A stretch of DNA of 64,000 bases from Anisus vortex (Eukaryota > Mollusca > Gastropoda > Planorbidae): assembly GCA_949126835.1 (NCBI GenBank), contig OX421506.1, forward strand, positions 22,410,181 to 22,474,180, in the 5' to 3' direction. Below the pieces are notes generated by a model, which worked only from the letters and a program-made list of their open reading frames with translations, had not been told where the DNA came from and did not search any database. Of this stretch, positions 1 through 12,527 are shown in pieces. A program made the translations under genes and the position numbers. Each line of letters begins with the position of its first letter. Within the stretch, counting starts at the first letter, position 1.

Positions 1-495
1 CAATAATTTTGGCCGAAAACGTACTAAAGCAAAGGAAAATTTGTGCACACGAATAACATCTAAGAGATAGATCTAATTATTATTAAGCAAATTAAACTTA
101 CCTGTTTTATATTTTGTTAAAATTTAGACGACAAATCCAGAGCAAAGAATATTGAGTTATTCAAAATGAAATCACGTCTTTTTAAAAGGAAGTTCTCTTT
201 TGTAGCGACGTTTTTTTTCTTCTAAAAAGCTAATATTGTTATTGCTAATTATTCGTATTGATAACGGAAATTTTCGATTAAGGCTATAGCTGAATGTATT
301 TATTAAAAATAATAATTGTTATTGTTTAAAAAATCTTTCTTTTCTGTAAAATAATTTTTTGTTTTAAATTCTAATTTTGGCTACACTTACACTCTTCACT
401 TGAAAAAAAACTGGCCAAATATTTTTAAGTAGTGCCGCTGTGTCACTCCGCTATTAATATGTACAACCCGCCCACGCAAATAATTTTCTGCTTGC
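1..495. other. AT-rich intergenic DNA, nothing recognised
   Basis: Homopolymeric A/T stretches and frequent stops in all frames. No exon, repeat family or RNA gene was recognised. Confidence 0.5.
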
Positions 496-524
496 GCGAT
501 GGATAGAGATGATCAACTTTTACT

Positions 525-529
<5 letters not shown>

Positions 530-560
<31 letters not shown>

Positions 561-640
561 CACTACGCATATCACACTTTCCCCCTACTACCCTTCTCTT
601 TTCATCTCTCTCTTTTTCTTTTTTCTTTCTCTACCTCTCT
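530..640. repeat. (CT)n microsatellite and CT-rich flank
   Basis: A pure CT run of about 28 bases is followed by CT-rich sequence to about 640. Open frames here are low-complexity Leu/Ser strings and are not treated as genes. Confidence 0.9.
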
Positions 641-889
641 CACTCCTTCTTTGGCTACGGCGACTCTCAGGCTTAATTATTGAGTTCCAGAATCTGCGTA
701 TGCGAGTGCATGTGTGAGTGAGTGTGTGTGTGTGGGTGTGTGTGTGGAGGTTTGTGAGTGGGAGGGGGGAAGGGTACGCACCCATCTTCCCACACCGCAA
801 TCAACCAACCGCTTGAATGCGCATGCCTGGCTTTGGAAGAACTAAAAAGGGGAGCATGACGTCACGGTTCCGTGATCAATGGTGAGTGG

Positions 890-2115
890 CAAAGAGGGAG
901 AGAGAGAGTGAGGGAGAGAGTGAGGGAGAGAGTGAGGGAGAGAGTGAGGGAGAGAGTGAGGGAGAGAATGAGGGAGAGAGTGAGGGAGAGATTGAGGGAG
1001 AGAGTGAGGGAGTGAGTGAGAGAGAGAGTGAGAGAGAGAGTGAGAGAGAGAGTTAGGGAGAGAGTGAGGGAAATAGTGAGAGAGAGAGTGAGGGAGAGAG
1101 TGAGGGAGAGAGCGAGGGAGAAAGTGAGAGAGAGGGAGAGAGAGGGAGAGAGAGAGTGAAGGAGAGAGTGAGAGAGAGAGTGAGATAGAGTGAGAGAGAG
1201 AGTGAGAGAGAGAGGGAGAAAGAGAGTGAGAGAGAGTGAGAGAGAGTGAGAGAGAGAGTGAAGGAGAGAGTGAGAGAGTGTGAGAGAGAGTGTGAGAGAG
1301 AGAGTGAGAGAGAGTGAGAGAGAGAGCAAGAGAGAGAGAGTGAGGGAGAGAGTGAGAGAGAGTGAGAGAGAGAGAGTGAGAGAGAGTGAGAGAGTTAGAG
1401 AGAGAGTGAGATAGAGTGAGAGAGAGTGAGAGAGAGAGTGAAGGAGAGAGTGAGAGAGAGAGTGAGAGAGAGTGAGAGAGAGTGAGAGAGAGAGTGAAGG
1501 AGAGAGTGAGGAGAGAGTGAGAGAGAGAGTGAGAGAGAGAGTAAGAGAGAGTGAGAGAGAGTGAGGGAGAGAGTGAGAGAGAGTGAGAGAGAGTGTGAGA
1601 GAGAGAGTGAAGGAGAGAGTGATGGAGTGAGTGAAGGAGAGAGTGAGTGAGAGAGAGAGTGAGAGAGAGTGAGAGAGAGAGCAAGAGATAGAGTGAGGGA
1701 GAGAGTTAGAGAGAGTGAGAGAGAGTGAGAGAGAGAGTGAAGGAGAGAGTGAGAGAGAGAGTGAGATAGAGTGAGAGAGAGTGAGAGAGAGAGTGAAGGA
1801 GAGAGTGAGAGAGAGTGAGAGAGAGAGAGAGAGTGAGAGAGAGAGTGAAGGAGAGAGTGAGAGAGAGTGAGAGAGAGTGTGAGAGAGAGAGTGAGAGAGA
1901 GAGTGAGAGAGATAGTGAGGGAGAGAGTGAGAGAGAGTGAGAGAGAGTGAGAGAGAGAGTGAGAGAGAGAGTGAGGGAGAGAGTGAGAGAGAGTGTGAGA
2001 GTGTGAGAGAGAGAGTGAGAGAGAGAGAGAGTGAGAGAGATAGTGAGGGAGAGAGTGAGAGAGAGAGTGAGGGAGAGAGTGAGAGAGAAAGCGAGAGAGA
2101 GAGTGGGGGAGAGCA
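890..2115. repeat. 1.2 kb polypurine GA/GTGA tandem array
   Basis: The top strand is almost entirely purine. It is built from GAGAGA and GTGA blocks with irregular 14-18 base sub-periods (GAGAGAGTGAGAGA, GGGAGAGAGTGA, AAGGAGAGAGTGA). Frames stay open for hundreds of codons on the minus strand, but they encode only Ser/Leu/Thr/His repeats, as expected of a CT-rich strand without stops. I read it as an expanded simple-sequence array, not a coding region. A strand asymmetry of this length could form triplex (H-DNA). Confidence 0.93.
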
Positions 2116-3850
2116 AAAGGAGGAGAGGTGGGTGGGGGGATTCCACTGTTTTTGTTGCTTTTGTTTCATTGGTCACTTTTTGACAAAATATAAATTAAAT
2201 TACTAACAAGCTGGCAATAAAAAGAAATAAGACTTTGGATAGAGTCTGTTAATGAAATAAGAATTTGATAAAGGGATGGTTTAAAAAAAAATTGGATTAG
2301 AATAGAGGTAGCTAAACAAATAAAGATTTGAATAGGGGTGGTTAAGGAAATAAGTATAAGAAACAATAAGATCTATACTGCATTATTTTTTCCTCTACAT
2401 AATCTGAAATTGGGGTTGAAAAAAATAGGTATTAGATTTATTCACCAGTCTATAGGCGACATTTTTTTCACTTAGGAAAAATAAGAAAAAATATTTTACA
2501 AGTTGATACATTTTTTAAAAGAAACTATCAAATTACTGAACGAGAAATATAATAACTGTAAAGATGAGCCTTTACTTGTAACTTTATATATATATATATA
2601 TATTTGTTTTGACTAATTAACCACTAATAAAAGATGAAATTGGAATCATTGGAACATTTAGAATTAGCAACTTTTGCTTGTAACATAAGTTACATTTTGG
2701 TCTCATTAACCAATAAAAAAATATGAAATCGGAAACACTTGCACCTTTAAAATTAGCAGCCTACCACCCACAAGTCTTATTACTTTGTTTTTTAAATAGC
2801 AAGAAAAGCCAAAAGGTATCAATTTTCATAATGATATCACATGTAGTGTATTAAAATAGCTTAGAACTTCGTCGCAGTATTTAAAAATGTGCCGCGTTCA
2901 TTGTATTAGACCCTCACGTTTTAATTTTTATATTAGGTAGGTTAATGTTACATTTATTTGCTTTGATTATGTTTGTAAAGATTTAAGATTATTAATCAGC
3001 TTTTCAATTACTTTTTTTAGATAATTACATTCGTGTTCCTAGTTTGTTTGTTGCTGTTAAATGCGCTATAAGCTTACATGTTAGTTTGACAGCGCTATGC
3101 AAAAAATAATTATTATTTGTAGTATTTTCAAGTTATCGGATAGTGATTGTGTGAGGGGGGGGGGGAAGATTATTTATTATTATTGTCTGAAAGCAAATGT
3201 TTTCATTGGAAATTCACGAACCGGGTTTAGCTTAACGCATTTGTTTTAACTAGAAGGCGCGCATGTATGCCAAGTTTATGTACAGCCTCTCTTTTGAGAA
3301 TCATAGGATTTTTTATCTTAGCAATTGGAAATATCATCACTTCGGACACATTTAAATTACTTAAAAAAAATAATACAAAACTTTTTTTTTTATTATGTCA
3401 ACATTTGAACACATTTTAATACTAATTTAGTTTATATATATATATATATGCACACACACAACCTGGACACTAAAAAGTCCGTAGATAAATTTAGTTTATC
3501 AGTATGCAAACAGCGTAACACGTTTTTTTTTAAAATAAATTCTATTACTTTAAAGACATTCCAGAATTAAGTTTTACCCAGACGTGCCCCCACCACTTCC
3601 CGTCTCTCACAATTGACCTAAAAGATCAATGTTCATTTTTTTTAAAACTTTTTTTTAAATTCCAGAACCAGTTTCTCGAAGTAAATTTTGTCACGATTCT
3701 TGTTTTACCTTCAATTCTTAATGGTTGTGACGACTGTCGGTAAGTCAAGTGTTTTTTCTCCAAAACAGTTAAGGATCTGGCGTAGATTGTTGTTTAATTA
3801 CATGTAAAACAGAAACTCGCAACAACATCGTGTGTCAATGTGAAGGTCAA
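2116..3850. other. AT-rich DNA with short TA and poly-A tracts
   Basis: Imperfect repeats of an AAATAAG...GGTGGTTA motif run from about 2205 to 2360. Short TA runs sit at 2587-2602 and 3436-3449, and a G run near 3157. No exon or known element recognised. Confidence 0.5.
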
Positions 3851-3857
3851 GATGTTG

Positions 3858-3985
3858 GTGTGTTTGTGTAATTGTGTGAATGTGCGATTGTGAGACTGTT
3901 TGACTGTGTGATTGTGTAATGGTGTAATTGTGTGAATGTGCGATTGTGTAATTGTGTAATTGTGTGATTGTATGTTTGTAAAATT
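3858..3985. repeat. GTGTGATTGTGTAATT degenerate minisatellite
   Basis: A degenerate short tandem repeat of TGTGTGATTG / TGTGTAATTG units (about 8-16 bases) covers this stretch. It has no coding potential. Confidence 0.8.
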
Positions 3986-4189
3986 CTGTAATTAAGGCTT
4001 ACATAGATACAGGCTTCGATATTTTACTTAATAACAGTTTGTTAATGTGTTTATTCAGGTGAGGAGGGGGTGGGGGATTAACTTACAACTATTAAATTAA
4101 ATCATCTTTTGGTAACCTTCTAGTTAAATTACTAAACCTAGAAACACTAGAGGACAGAAGGGCAAAGAGTAAAGTAGTAATAAAAATGA

Positions 4190-4320
4190 GGCATTAAACT
4201 CTAATTTAGAAATACAACACCATAACAATCTGTTACAATGCTCAGATAAACAGAAGGACAAAAATCACTTTCCTTATCCCTAATTCCTTCATTTTTTTAT
4301 ATGTACATATTTATTGTTTC
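4190..4320 (+). repeat. Dispersed repeat, LINE-associated copy 1
   Basis: This segment aligns by eye to 61742-61860: both share an ATTAAA-CTCTAATT start, then ACAATGC-AGATAAACA and a CTTTATCCCT core. In the second copy this sequence leads straight into a LINE-like 3' coding end, so the segment is probably LINE-derived. Confidence 0.5.
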
Positions 4321-5104
4321 AACTAATAACATCGAAAAGCCAATAAAGATACAGAGAACGAGAAAGGGTCAACAAAGAGAACGTGAAAGAGTGTGTCCTT
4401 ACGATATTTTCGGAATTTAACGGTAATAATTATCGAAGTGTGCCGCAACCATTTATGGAGGCAAGGGAGGGGGTCGGGATGATGGAGCGCTTTGTCGTTT
4501 AAAAGACTGTTCATTTCTGAATTCTGAAACTGGAACCTTTTCATTTCTAGATTTGAAAATTGAGAAAGATTAATTCGTGGTTCTTATATTTTTTTAATCA
4601 TTCAGAATAGAATTTGACAACTTTATGAAACATGTTGTTGTTGTCTTTTAAAACATTAACAATAAATTATGATAAGATTAGATTTTGAGGTTGTTTCTCT
4701 TCTTACATTTTTCTTCTTCAATTATATAATAAAAAAAATAATAATTTCACAAGGGCAAATTTGATATTTACACTATCGGATCTACTTAAAACTAATCAAA
4801 TATCAATTAGACAAGTAGATGTCATCGAAGTTTGAAAACATGAAGTATAGTCAGAAGACACCCACAATCATTATCATTTCGATTTTAGTAGTTTTTTACA
4901 TTTTGTTTCTTTCTTTTTTTTTACTAAATTTTTCCTTTTAGCGTCGTTGTTTTTTCTTTTTATTCAAATTTATTTTTAGCCTTTATTTTATTTTTGCATG
5001 TAAAAAGAAACACAATTTATTTTTGTTTTGTTTTTTTAAATGAGGCAAACATTTAGCAAAACAACAACACAATACAGCAACACAATACAGCAACACAAAC
5101 GCTT
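4321..5104. other. AT-rich DNA, nothing recognised
   Basis: Only short open frames and T-rich tracts are seen. A small ACAACACAATACAGCA repeat (three copies) sits at about 5060-5100. Confidence 0.5.
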
Positions 5105-5109
5105 AAAAT

Positions 5110-5180
5110 AGAATTTCTGCTACTAGACTAGACTCCAACCACGCAGGATCTTCTGTATAGAAGGAGCGTCTGTAACATGT
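5110..5180 (+). repeat. LINE 3'-end fragment
   Basis: The stretch reading GACTAGACTCCAACCACGCA then ATAGAAGGAGCGTCTGTAAC matches the terminal part of the LINE 3' ends at 61985-62055 and 32420-32480. No upstream reverse-transcriptase sequence remains, so this is a dead 5'-truncated copy. Confidence 0.6.
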
Positions 5181-6060
5181 GAATAGATGAGCTTTACCTT
5201 AACGATAAATGTGTCCGTAAAATTTGAAGTTTATGAATTAGGGAATGGGTTTGAATCATGCTCACCAATAGGGTTCCATGAAAAACAGTCCAGTTTGAAA
5301 AAAAAAAAACAACAGCTGTTTACTGTTTTAAACACACACAAAAAAAAAAAAAGAAACTTTAACATCAGTTTTCCCTAATTTTCCCGAATTTTCACTAATC
5401 TCAAAGTCAATAGCTTATTTTTACTCTCTTTCTATTAACTCGTACCGTCTGTATGTCTGTCTGCTTGGTTGTTAGCAAAACTTTGCATCGATTTTTCGAC
5501 AATTTCCCGTCGTCCAATCAAGCTGAAACTTGGGCAGCAGACTTGTCCCGATTAACAATACATTTTTTTAAATTTTCAGCATCATAGCGTTTGGAATAGT
5601 CACGAATTCATTCGACCAATTTGCGAATCGAAGAAAATATTTTACGTCAAACATGGCTGCCTCTACGGGAAGAGACGAAAGTAAATAAACTTTTCGGATA
5701 TGTTAGTTTTTACGAAATAAATAGAATGAAAACGAAACAAAGCGAGTTATCTTTTTATGCTTTTTGCGTTCCTAATCTAGATCAAAAAAAATATGCGCAA
5801 AATTTTAGTGTGGAAATTCATAAGGTATGATATTACTAAGATCTATATTTTTTTAATCTATCAAATATCAATTAAATATAAACTTAGTTTACAAAGAAAG
5901 GGAGCATTATACAATTTTGTTATTATGGATTAGTTTATTATAATGAATATAAAAGTAGCCAAGAGAGGGTAGGCTACGTATTTGGCCCTAGATCTACGGT
6001 AACATATTTAAAGGACTTTAAATAAAAAAAAATTAATTGTTCCTTTTAGGTAAAGCGGAT
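5181..6060. other. AT-rich DNA, nothing recognised
   Basis: A 69-codon open frame at 5621-5830 shows no recognisable domain. Nothing else stands out. Confidence 0.4.
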
Positions 6061-6063
6061 GCT

Positions 6064-6265
6064 ACAGATATATATGCACGGATAGATAGATAAAGATGCA
6101 TAAAGATAGATAGAAAGAGATGGATAAATAGACAAATGGGTAGACAGATACATAAATAGATAAATAGATGGCTGGATAGATGTAAGGAAAGATAAATAGA
6201 TTAATAGATAAATGGATAAATAGATAAATAGACAGACAGATAGAGAGATTGACAGACAGACAGAC

Positions 6266-6344
<79 letters not shown>

Positions 6345-6370
6345 AAAATATGATAAAAGATAGACGAATT
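6064..6370. repeat. (GATA)n tetranucleotide array
   Basis: Irregular GATA/GACA/AATA tetramers become a pure GATAGATA run between about 6262 and 6345. Typical tetranucleotide microsatellite, similar to the array at 15.72-16.07 kb. Confidence 0.95.
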
Positions 6371-7530
6371 GATGGGTGTATGTATCAGACCATAGTTTTA
6401 AAGATCTATTTCATAGATCAAAAAAAAATTTTCTGTAGACTACATGATACCTAGAAAGATACTTGTATATTATATAGATACTAAGATAGATACATACACA
6501 GCTCCATAAATAGATGAAGGCAATTTAGATTAAGTACCGGAAAGATAAATTTGTTCCCGATGCGCCCTGCGCCTGATATCAAATCGGGTGTCACCGTCTC
6601 GGCCCTACGGCGTCAGATGAAATCAGTTTCCGCCCCGTCTTTCCAAATTAGGCTTTAACACACACACACACACAAACCACACCACAAAAAAAACAAATAA
6701 AAATCAAACCAGACTTTTATAGGCGCGAGAAAACACGAGAGTTGGCGAGACAAGAGAGGAAAAAAAAAAGCCAGTAAGTGGAATTTATATGAAAAGAGAA
6801 AGTAACCAAAACACGATAATGGAATGGAAATTACTTTTAAGTTCTATGTACAGTGTTATAATGGAGAAAGAAATGAAGACCTTTGTTTTTTTACGACACA
6901 GGATGTTTAATAAGACAGTGGAATCGTCTTACATTGCCAGTGTTCAATCTATCCTTGTCGTGCTGTATCTAAGCTTAAAATTATGCGGAATAGCCTATTA
7001 AAGGTTCTGTGGCAAAAAGATTGATTCATAACTAGACTTGTTATTGTTTTGCTGTTGTTCGTTCCTCATTTCTTTTTTTTTTTTCGTCAGCCATTAGACT
7101 GAAACACACTGGACCAGGCCTCCATCACTGCCCCTTCTGTGCCGGCTTCCAAATCTTCAATGAAGGCCTGGAATAAATACCTCAAGTGTTACTCCGTCAT
7201 CTGTTTGTAAATCTTGTTTATGATGTTTTAACCTTTTATATGTAGTTAAATTGTGGATTTTTTCCTCGTTCCTAACGGTCTCCACAATAATATGAAGAAA
7301 AAAAAAACACGTCTCCCAATCACATTGTGGCTTCTTTGGTGGCCTATTAGAAATATATGGGCCCTGAAAGTGTTTTTTTTTTACAAGTATTGCACACAAA
7401 TGATCTTGCTGTGGGGTTTGGTAGCGCCCTTGCAGGTTTGCTTGGCTTTTCTTTTCCCAAGTTTTTGTTCAGCCCTGAAGGGTCTCTCACGTTTCATTTT
7501 CTGCCAATTTTACCCATAACGATATAACAT
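6371..7530. other. Mixed AT-rich DNA, no gene recognised
   Basis: Contains a short (CA)n at about 6660 and a GC-richer patch at 6555-6650. Open frames at 6789-7001 and 7253-7519 are lysine/phenylalanine-rich and carry no motif that I recognise. Confidence 0.4.
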
Positions 7531-7536
7531 TTCGCC

Positions 7537-7993
7537 ACTGACCTCTGTTGGCTGCTAGTATTTCCCGTCTGTCTGAGTATATGTCTATAGATTGCCTTTC
7601 TCCAATGACCTCTGTTGGTTGCTAGTATTTCCCGTCTGTCTGAATAGATAATATAGATTGCCTTTCTCTACTGACCTCTGTTGGCTGCTAGTATTTCCCG
7701 TCTGTCTGAGTATATGTCTATAGATTGGCTTTTGCGACTGACCTCTGTTGGCCGCTAGTATTTCCCGTCTGTCTGAGTATATGTCTATGGATTGCCTTTC
7801 GCCACTGACCAATGTTGGCTGCTAGTATTTCCCGTCTGTCTGAGTATATGTCTATAGATTGCCTTTCGCCACTGACCTCTATTGGCTGCTAGTATTTCCC
7901 GTCTGTCTGAGTATATGTCTATAGATTGCCTTTTGCCATTGACCTCTGTTGGCTGCTAGTATTTCCCGTCTGTCTCAGTATATGTCTATAGAT
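7537..7993. repeat. 67-bp minisatellite, about 7 copies
   Basis: The unit runs from ACTGACCTCTGTTGGCTGCT through AGTATTTCCCGTCTGTCTGA to GATTGCCTTTCGCC, about 67 bases. About seven tandem copies are well conserved, with a few substitutions and one or two shorter units. The array stops at a run of C (7993-8002). Confidence 0.93.
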
Positions 7994-8049
7994 CCCCCCC
8001 CCCAAAGAAAAAAAACCTTCTTAAAGCGGTAAAAAGAAATTATTTAAAG

Positions 8050-8672
8050 ATGTTCTGAAATCATAACTAGACATTGACTGACTACGTCTGAAATCATAAC
8101 TGGACTACGACTGATTACTTCTGCATTCATAGCAAGACTACGTCTGAAATCATAACTAAACTATGTCTGAAATCCTTACTAGACTACGTCTGACTACGTC
8201 TGACATCATAACTGGACTACGACTGACTACGTCTGAAATCATAACAAGACTACGTCTGAAATCATAACTAGACTACGTCTGAAATCATAACCGGACTATG
8301 ACTGACTACGTCTAAAATCATAACTGGACCACGACTGACTACGTCTGAAATCATAACTAGACTACGTCTGAAATCATAACTGGACTAAGTCTGTTATCAT
8401 AACGAGACTACGATTGACTACGTCTGAAATCATAACAAGACTACGTCTGAAATCATAACTAGACTACGTCTGAAGTCATAACTGGACTAAGTCTGTAATC
8501 AAAACGAGACTACGATTGACTACGTCTGAAATCATAACAAGACTACGTCTAAAATCATAAGTAGTCTACGTCTGAAATCATAACTGGACTAAGTCTGAAA
8601 TCATATCGAGACTACGACTGACTACGTCTGAAATCATAACAAGACTACGTCTGAAATCATAACTAGACTACA
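8050..8672. repeat. ~23-bp minisatellite, CTACGTCTGAAATCATAACT
   Basis: More than 20 tandem copies of GACTACGTCTGAAATCATAA with alternating endings (CTAGA, CAAGA, CTGGA). Extra GACTACGACT half-units create a loose higher-order pattern. Confidence 0.93.
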
Positions 8673-9229
8673 CACGCGCACTCGCAAACAAACTATGGCT
8701 TCATTTTTTAAAGTAAAGTTAATTACATATTTCTATAGATTGAATAGTACCGGGGTCGCTTAAAGTGTTTTACGAGACAAAGAGTTTTCTAACTAACTTT
8801 AAATTTAAATTCATTCATTCTTTTTATTTGACATTCATGCTTAGCATCCATACATATTTAAATTAATCTAAACACATATTAAACGTAAACGTCTATTATT
8901 AACTGTAAGATATTTAAAACAACATAATATGGAGAAAACTAAAACAAAATTTGGTACAAATTATGTGCATTTCGTTTAAATTGTTCTTTGGGGTATATAT
9001 TTGGGTTTCAACTAATGATTGAAAGATTGCATTATTGTTAAGCGGTAGAGATACGTAGTAATCATATGAACTGGGTAGTAAATGTAATGTTTAAAAATAT
9101 ACATATAAATTCTTTAGTCATATTATATTATTTTCAACTATCTTTTATAGTTTGATAATTTTAAAGTTATAAACTGTAAGCCATTTTTTAAAGGAAACAA
9201 AAAAGAAACATATTAGAAATATTAATGCA
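8673..9229. other. AT-rich DNA, nothing recognised
   Basis: No exon, repeat family or RNA gene seen. Confidence 0.45.
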
Positions 9230-9931
9230 AAGAAAACGGGTTAATTTCTTCAATGTATTTCTCCACATTTGATGCTAGTGATGCCAAACGAGATAATAGT
9301 TTTAATATAACTAGTCTACTTATGAAACCGCTCATCTATCTTAATTTGCCTTAAATTAGAGAAAGAGTTATATAAAAGTTTTGAAATTAATTTCACGGCA
9401 AGATATTTCCATTTTCAATGCAAATCCATTCCAGTGGTCCAACACTTCAAAGCGCTTTTCGACCCCGTCATTGTAAATGCCAGCTCAAACTCACTGAAAC
9501 GTGTCGTCATTCAGAAACATCGGCTTCAACAGTCAGTTCTCCTCATTCAATACAGAAATTATTTTTTTTCATTAAGATACACCTTCATTGCTTTTAATCA
9601 AGAAACGAATCTATCTAAGACTTTACCTAAACTCCGTATAATTTTTTTTTTTTTTGAAGAGTCTTGAGAAACTATAAAATTAACAGTAGATTCAATCACA
9701 GATCGCAAGTCCAATGATGAGAGCTTTGCATACAAACATTCTTGTACTAAAACGTCCAGAGCGATTCTCATGTAGTTCACCACGCAGCACCAATTAATTA
9801 TGCCGACATACGTTGTTTTGTCTTGCATTAAAAAAATATTCCTGGAGGTCTCTCGCGTGCCACTGAAATTCGTTCTGCGTGCCAAGTCTGGCACGCGTTT
9901 CTTAGGTTGCCGATCTCTGGACTGGTCTACC
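9230..9931 (-). mobile_element. hAT transposon relic, 5' part, minus strand
   Basis: Reading the minus strand from 9931, the sequence starts with a CAGAGATCGGCAACC terminus, then GGCACGCG modules. It then follows the same order as the plus-strand element at 10206-10860: ...TCATTGGACTTGCGA..., ...TAGATTCGTTT..., ...GCCGATGTTTC.... It therefore looks like a partner copy of that hAT family in the opposite orientation. It lacks the second end and the C-terminal transposase region, and several stops and frameshifts interrupt it. Confidence 0.72.
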
Positions 9932-10569
9932 TGTCACACTATAAAATATAAACAGAACAAGAAAACTGAGAACGCAGCGCTAGTAGTTGAGAAAAGAATG
10001 CACGGGTTTTGTGACGGGGGCGCGAAATGTGGTAACGGGTTGAAATAGGTAGTGTGTAGCAAGGGTGTAAAAGAAATGATGGTCAGTGACCAGTGTGTAC
10101 AAGATGAAGTCGATGTTTTCCAGAGATATATATGATATAGCAATTATTGTGTGATGTCTCATGAACTGTTTAATGTTTAAGTGTTTAATGGACCGCAGTG
10201 TAGAGCAGAGGTCGGCAACCTAAGGCACGCGTGCTAGACTTGGCACGCAGAGCGATTTTCAATGGCACGCGAGATATCTCCCCAAGAAAGATATTTTGTA
10301 TGCAAGTCATCAACGCACCGGTACGTCAGCACATGGCTGCTGCGTGATAAACTTCATGAAAATCACAATGTACGGTATGTCGACTGTTAAAGTTCAGGAA
10401 AGTTTGTGTGCAAATATTCCATCATTGGACTTGCGAACTGTGATTGTATCGTTTGTAAAGGAAGTCGATTGTATATAATGTATAGTACCTTGCATACAAT
10501 TCAAGAAAGTGAGGCGGAATATAGAGATCTGCTGTTGCATACAGTGTTCGTTGGGTGAGACGAGGTTAA

Positions 10570-11190
10570 GTATTGGATAGATTCGTTTATTTTCTGGAAG
10601 CGATTAAAGTGTTTCTTGATTAAAAAAGCACGCAATATTCTCCGATATTATTGAATTAGAAGAATTTGCTATTAAAGCCGATGTTTCCGAATGACAATGA
10701 CATTTCAGTGAGTTGAACTTGCATTTTACAAGGACGGGGCTAGACCACTGGAATGTATTTGCATTTAAACTGGATATATCTTGGCGTGAAATCAATTTGA
10801 AAACATTTGAACTATTTCCCTTATTTAAAGCATATTAAGATATATAGATGGGCTCTTTCAGAAGTACTTTGAATTGCTCAAAGCAAAGTTTTCTAAACAA
10901 AGGCAAGATTTTAAATTCATGGACTCGTGTTTTCATACAATATCAAGCCTGACTGGCTTGATCTTTCTATAATCTATTTCGATCTGGATCTTTTATAATG
11001 AAGGGATATTCGCAATTTTAAAATGCAGCAAATTGAATTTTAAACAATCAAAAAGGGTATCAAAATATCCCCATTTGCGGGGAAAGTCTGGAAGGAAGCT
11101 GCTTGGTTCAACTTACACTAAGTTGTGAACAGATTTTGTCACACCTGAAAGCTGTTTTAAGCATAAAAATAGGTCACTTAAATTTGACCA
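10570..11190 (+). pseudogene. Decayed hAT transposase C-terminal region
   Basis: A recognisable protein trace lies between the element's ends. Near 10585 the frame reads FLEAIKVFLD; near 10740 FSELNLHF; near 10780 WREINLKTFELFP; and 11131-11200 reads CEQILSHLKAVLSIKIGHL. The order and spacing fit the last third of a ZBED5/GTF2IRD2-like hAT transposase, ending in the hATC dimerisation motif. At least three in-frame stops and a frameshift before the last block show it is dead. The same blocks appear on the minus strand near 37800-38100. Confidence 0.7.
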
Positions 11191-11199
11191 CTCAGAAGT

Positions 11200-11419
11200 A
11201 AGTCCTGGGTTGGAATCTTGGTGGAGGCTAGGATTTGTTCCCGGGTCTGGACGCGTCCCTTAGTCTACCCAGCTCTGATGGGTACTTTTAGTAGTGGTAG
11301 TTTAGCTGGGCTTTGTGCTGACCACACCATCATCTAGTATGCCATAGCCACACAAAACTGGTGAACGGAGCTTTACAGGCCCTATGGATCAATTTGGTCC
11401 GACGTTATACTTTACTATA
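11200..11419 (+). mobile_element. tRNA-headed SINE, copy 1
   Basis: Starts in the B-box region (TGGGTTGGAATCTTG), continues with GGAGGCTAGGATTTGTTCCC and CTACCCAGCTCTGATGGGTA, and ends GGTCCGACGTTATACTTTAC. The same order recurs at 23.9, 31.2, 35.2, 52.2 and 63.0 kb. It lies inside the hAT relic, so it is younger than that insertion. Confidence 0.82.
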
Positions 11420-12527
11420 CTAGCATTATATTATGCCATTGTTGTTATTATTGTGATTAAAAAATTAACTCCTTAAATTTAAACAATTTAGGCAGGAAAT
11501 GATTATTTACCACTGTTTAACGTAAGTTAATGTTTTACTTCTAATAATATCTTGAAATGAATACGATAATGCTGGATTTGTATTAACAAATAACTGTTTG
11601 TCATCACTAAAATCGAAATTAATTTGGAAATTTTCCTTGAAAGGGAGATAATTAAACCGTTTTATTTGCGTTAAAATGTGTTAATATTTTTCAAATATTT
11701 TCTTTATCAAAAATATATTTGCTTACAATGTATGACTTTAAAATTATCAAACTATATAAAGTATCAAAATTATATAACTATATGACTAAATAACTATATT
11801 TACATTTTTAAACACTACATTAACTACCTAGTTTTTATGATTACTACGTATCAATTTCGTTAAACAGTATTATCTTGCCAAATTAGTTTTGCTAAATATA
11901 TAACAGGAATGCTGAGATCAAAATACATGTATAATAAACTAATAATAATAGGTGTTAAAATTAAAATACACTAACCTTTTAGTTGAAATTTGTCTAATAA
12001 ATTTTCTATTATTATTACTATAGACCTAAATGCATTTTAAAAAAAAAAAGATGAATATCACAAAGACGTTAATTTTTAATTAAATATAAAACGCTTTAAC
12101 GATTTGCTCTATGAAGCTCCATTGCTTTTGGCAAAGGTCTTGCTAAGGCGCTAACAAAAATTGTCTTATAAACAAAATATAGTAGAGCAGGATAACTTTC
12201 AGGATTTTGGCACACTGAAGTATATTGAAATCTTGATGTGGCAACAGGTTGCCGATCCCTGGTGTAGAGTGTCAATAACGTTGTCATTGTACTGTTTTGT
12301 ACTTGTAAAACGCCTGCAAGGATAAAGAGTTACACTTCCCTTGTTTGTACTTTGAACCCAATCAACGACCAAATGAACAAAAATTACGAATGACATTAAA
12401 CTTTATCCTCAAAGCAAACCTACCTGACAATATAAATCTAATTGTTGTTAGTCAAATGAACAAAAAAAATTAAATAAATATATCTACAGCTTTGGTTTCC
12501 TAACCTACATTAGCTGAATGAGTCTTA

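Larger units (their letters stand above)
10206..12261 (+). mobile_element. hAT-family DNA transposon relic (2.06 kb)
   Basis: The ends are CAGAGGTCGGCAACC on the left and GGTTGCCGATCCCTG on the right, an imperfect hAT-style inverted repeat. They are flanked by a perfect 8-bp target duplication GTGTAGAG (10198-10205 and 12262-12269). The interior is a decayed transposase read on the plus strand: a stretch near 10740 reads FSELNLHF and one near 11130 reads CEQILSHLKAVLS, both typical of the C-terminal part of ZBED/GTF2I-like hAT transposases. Stops and frameshifts mean it cannot be functional. A SINE is inserted at about 11200-11419, right after the dimerisation motif. Confidence 0.88.

Noticed and set aside
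842..2176. Open frames of up to 435 codons on the minus strand
   Set aside because: They read only Ser/Leu/Thr/His from a GA/CT simple-sequence array; several frames are open at once.
6064..6370. GATA-factor binding cluster
   Set aside because: An ordinary GATA microsatellite; motif content follows from the repeat.
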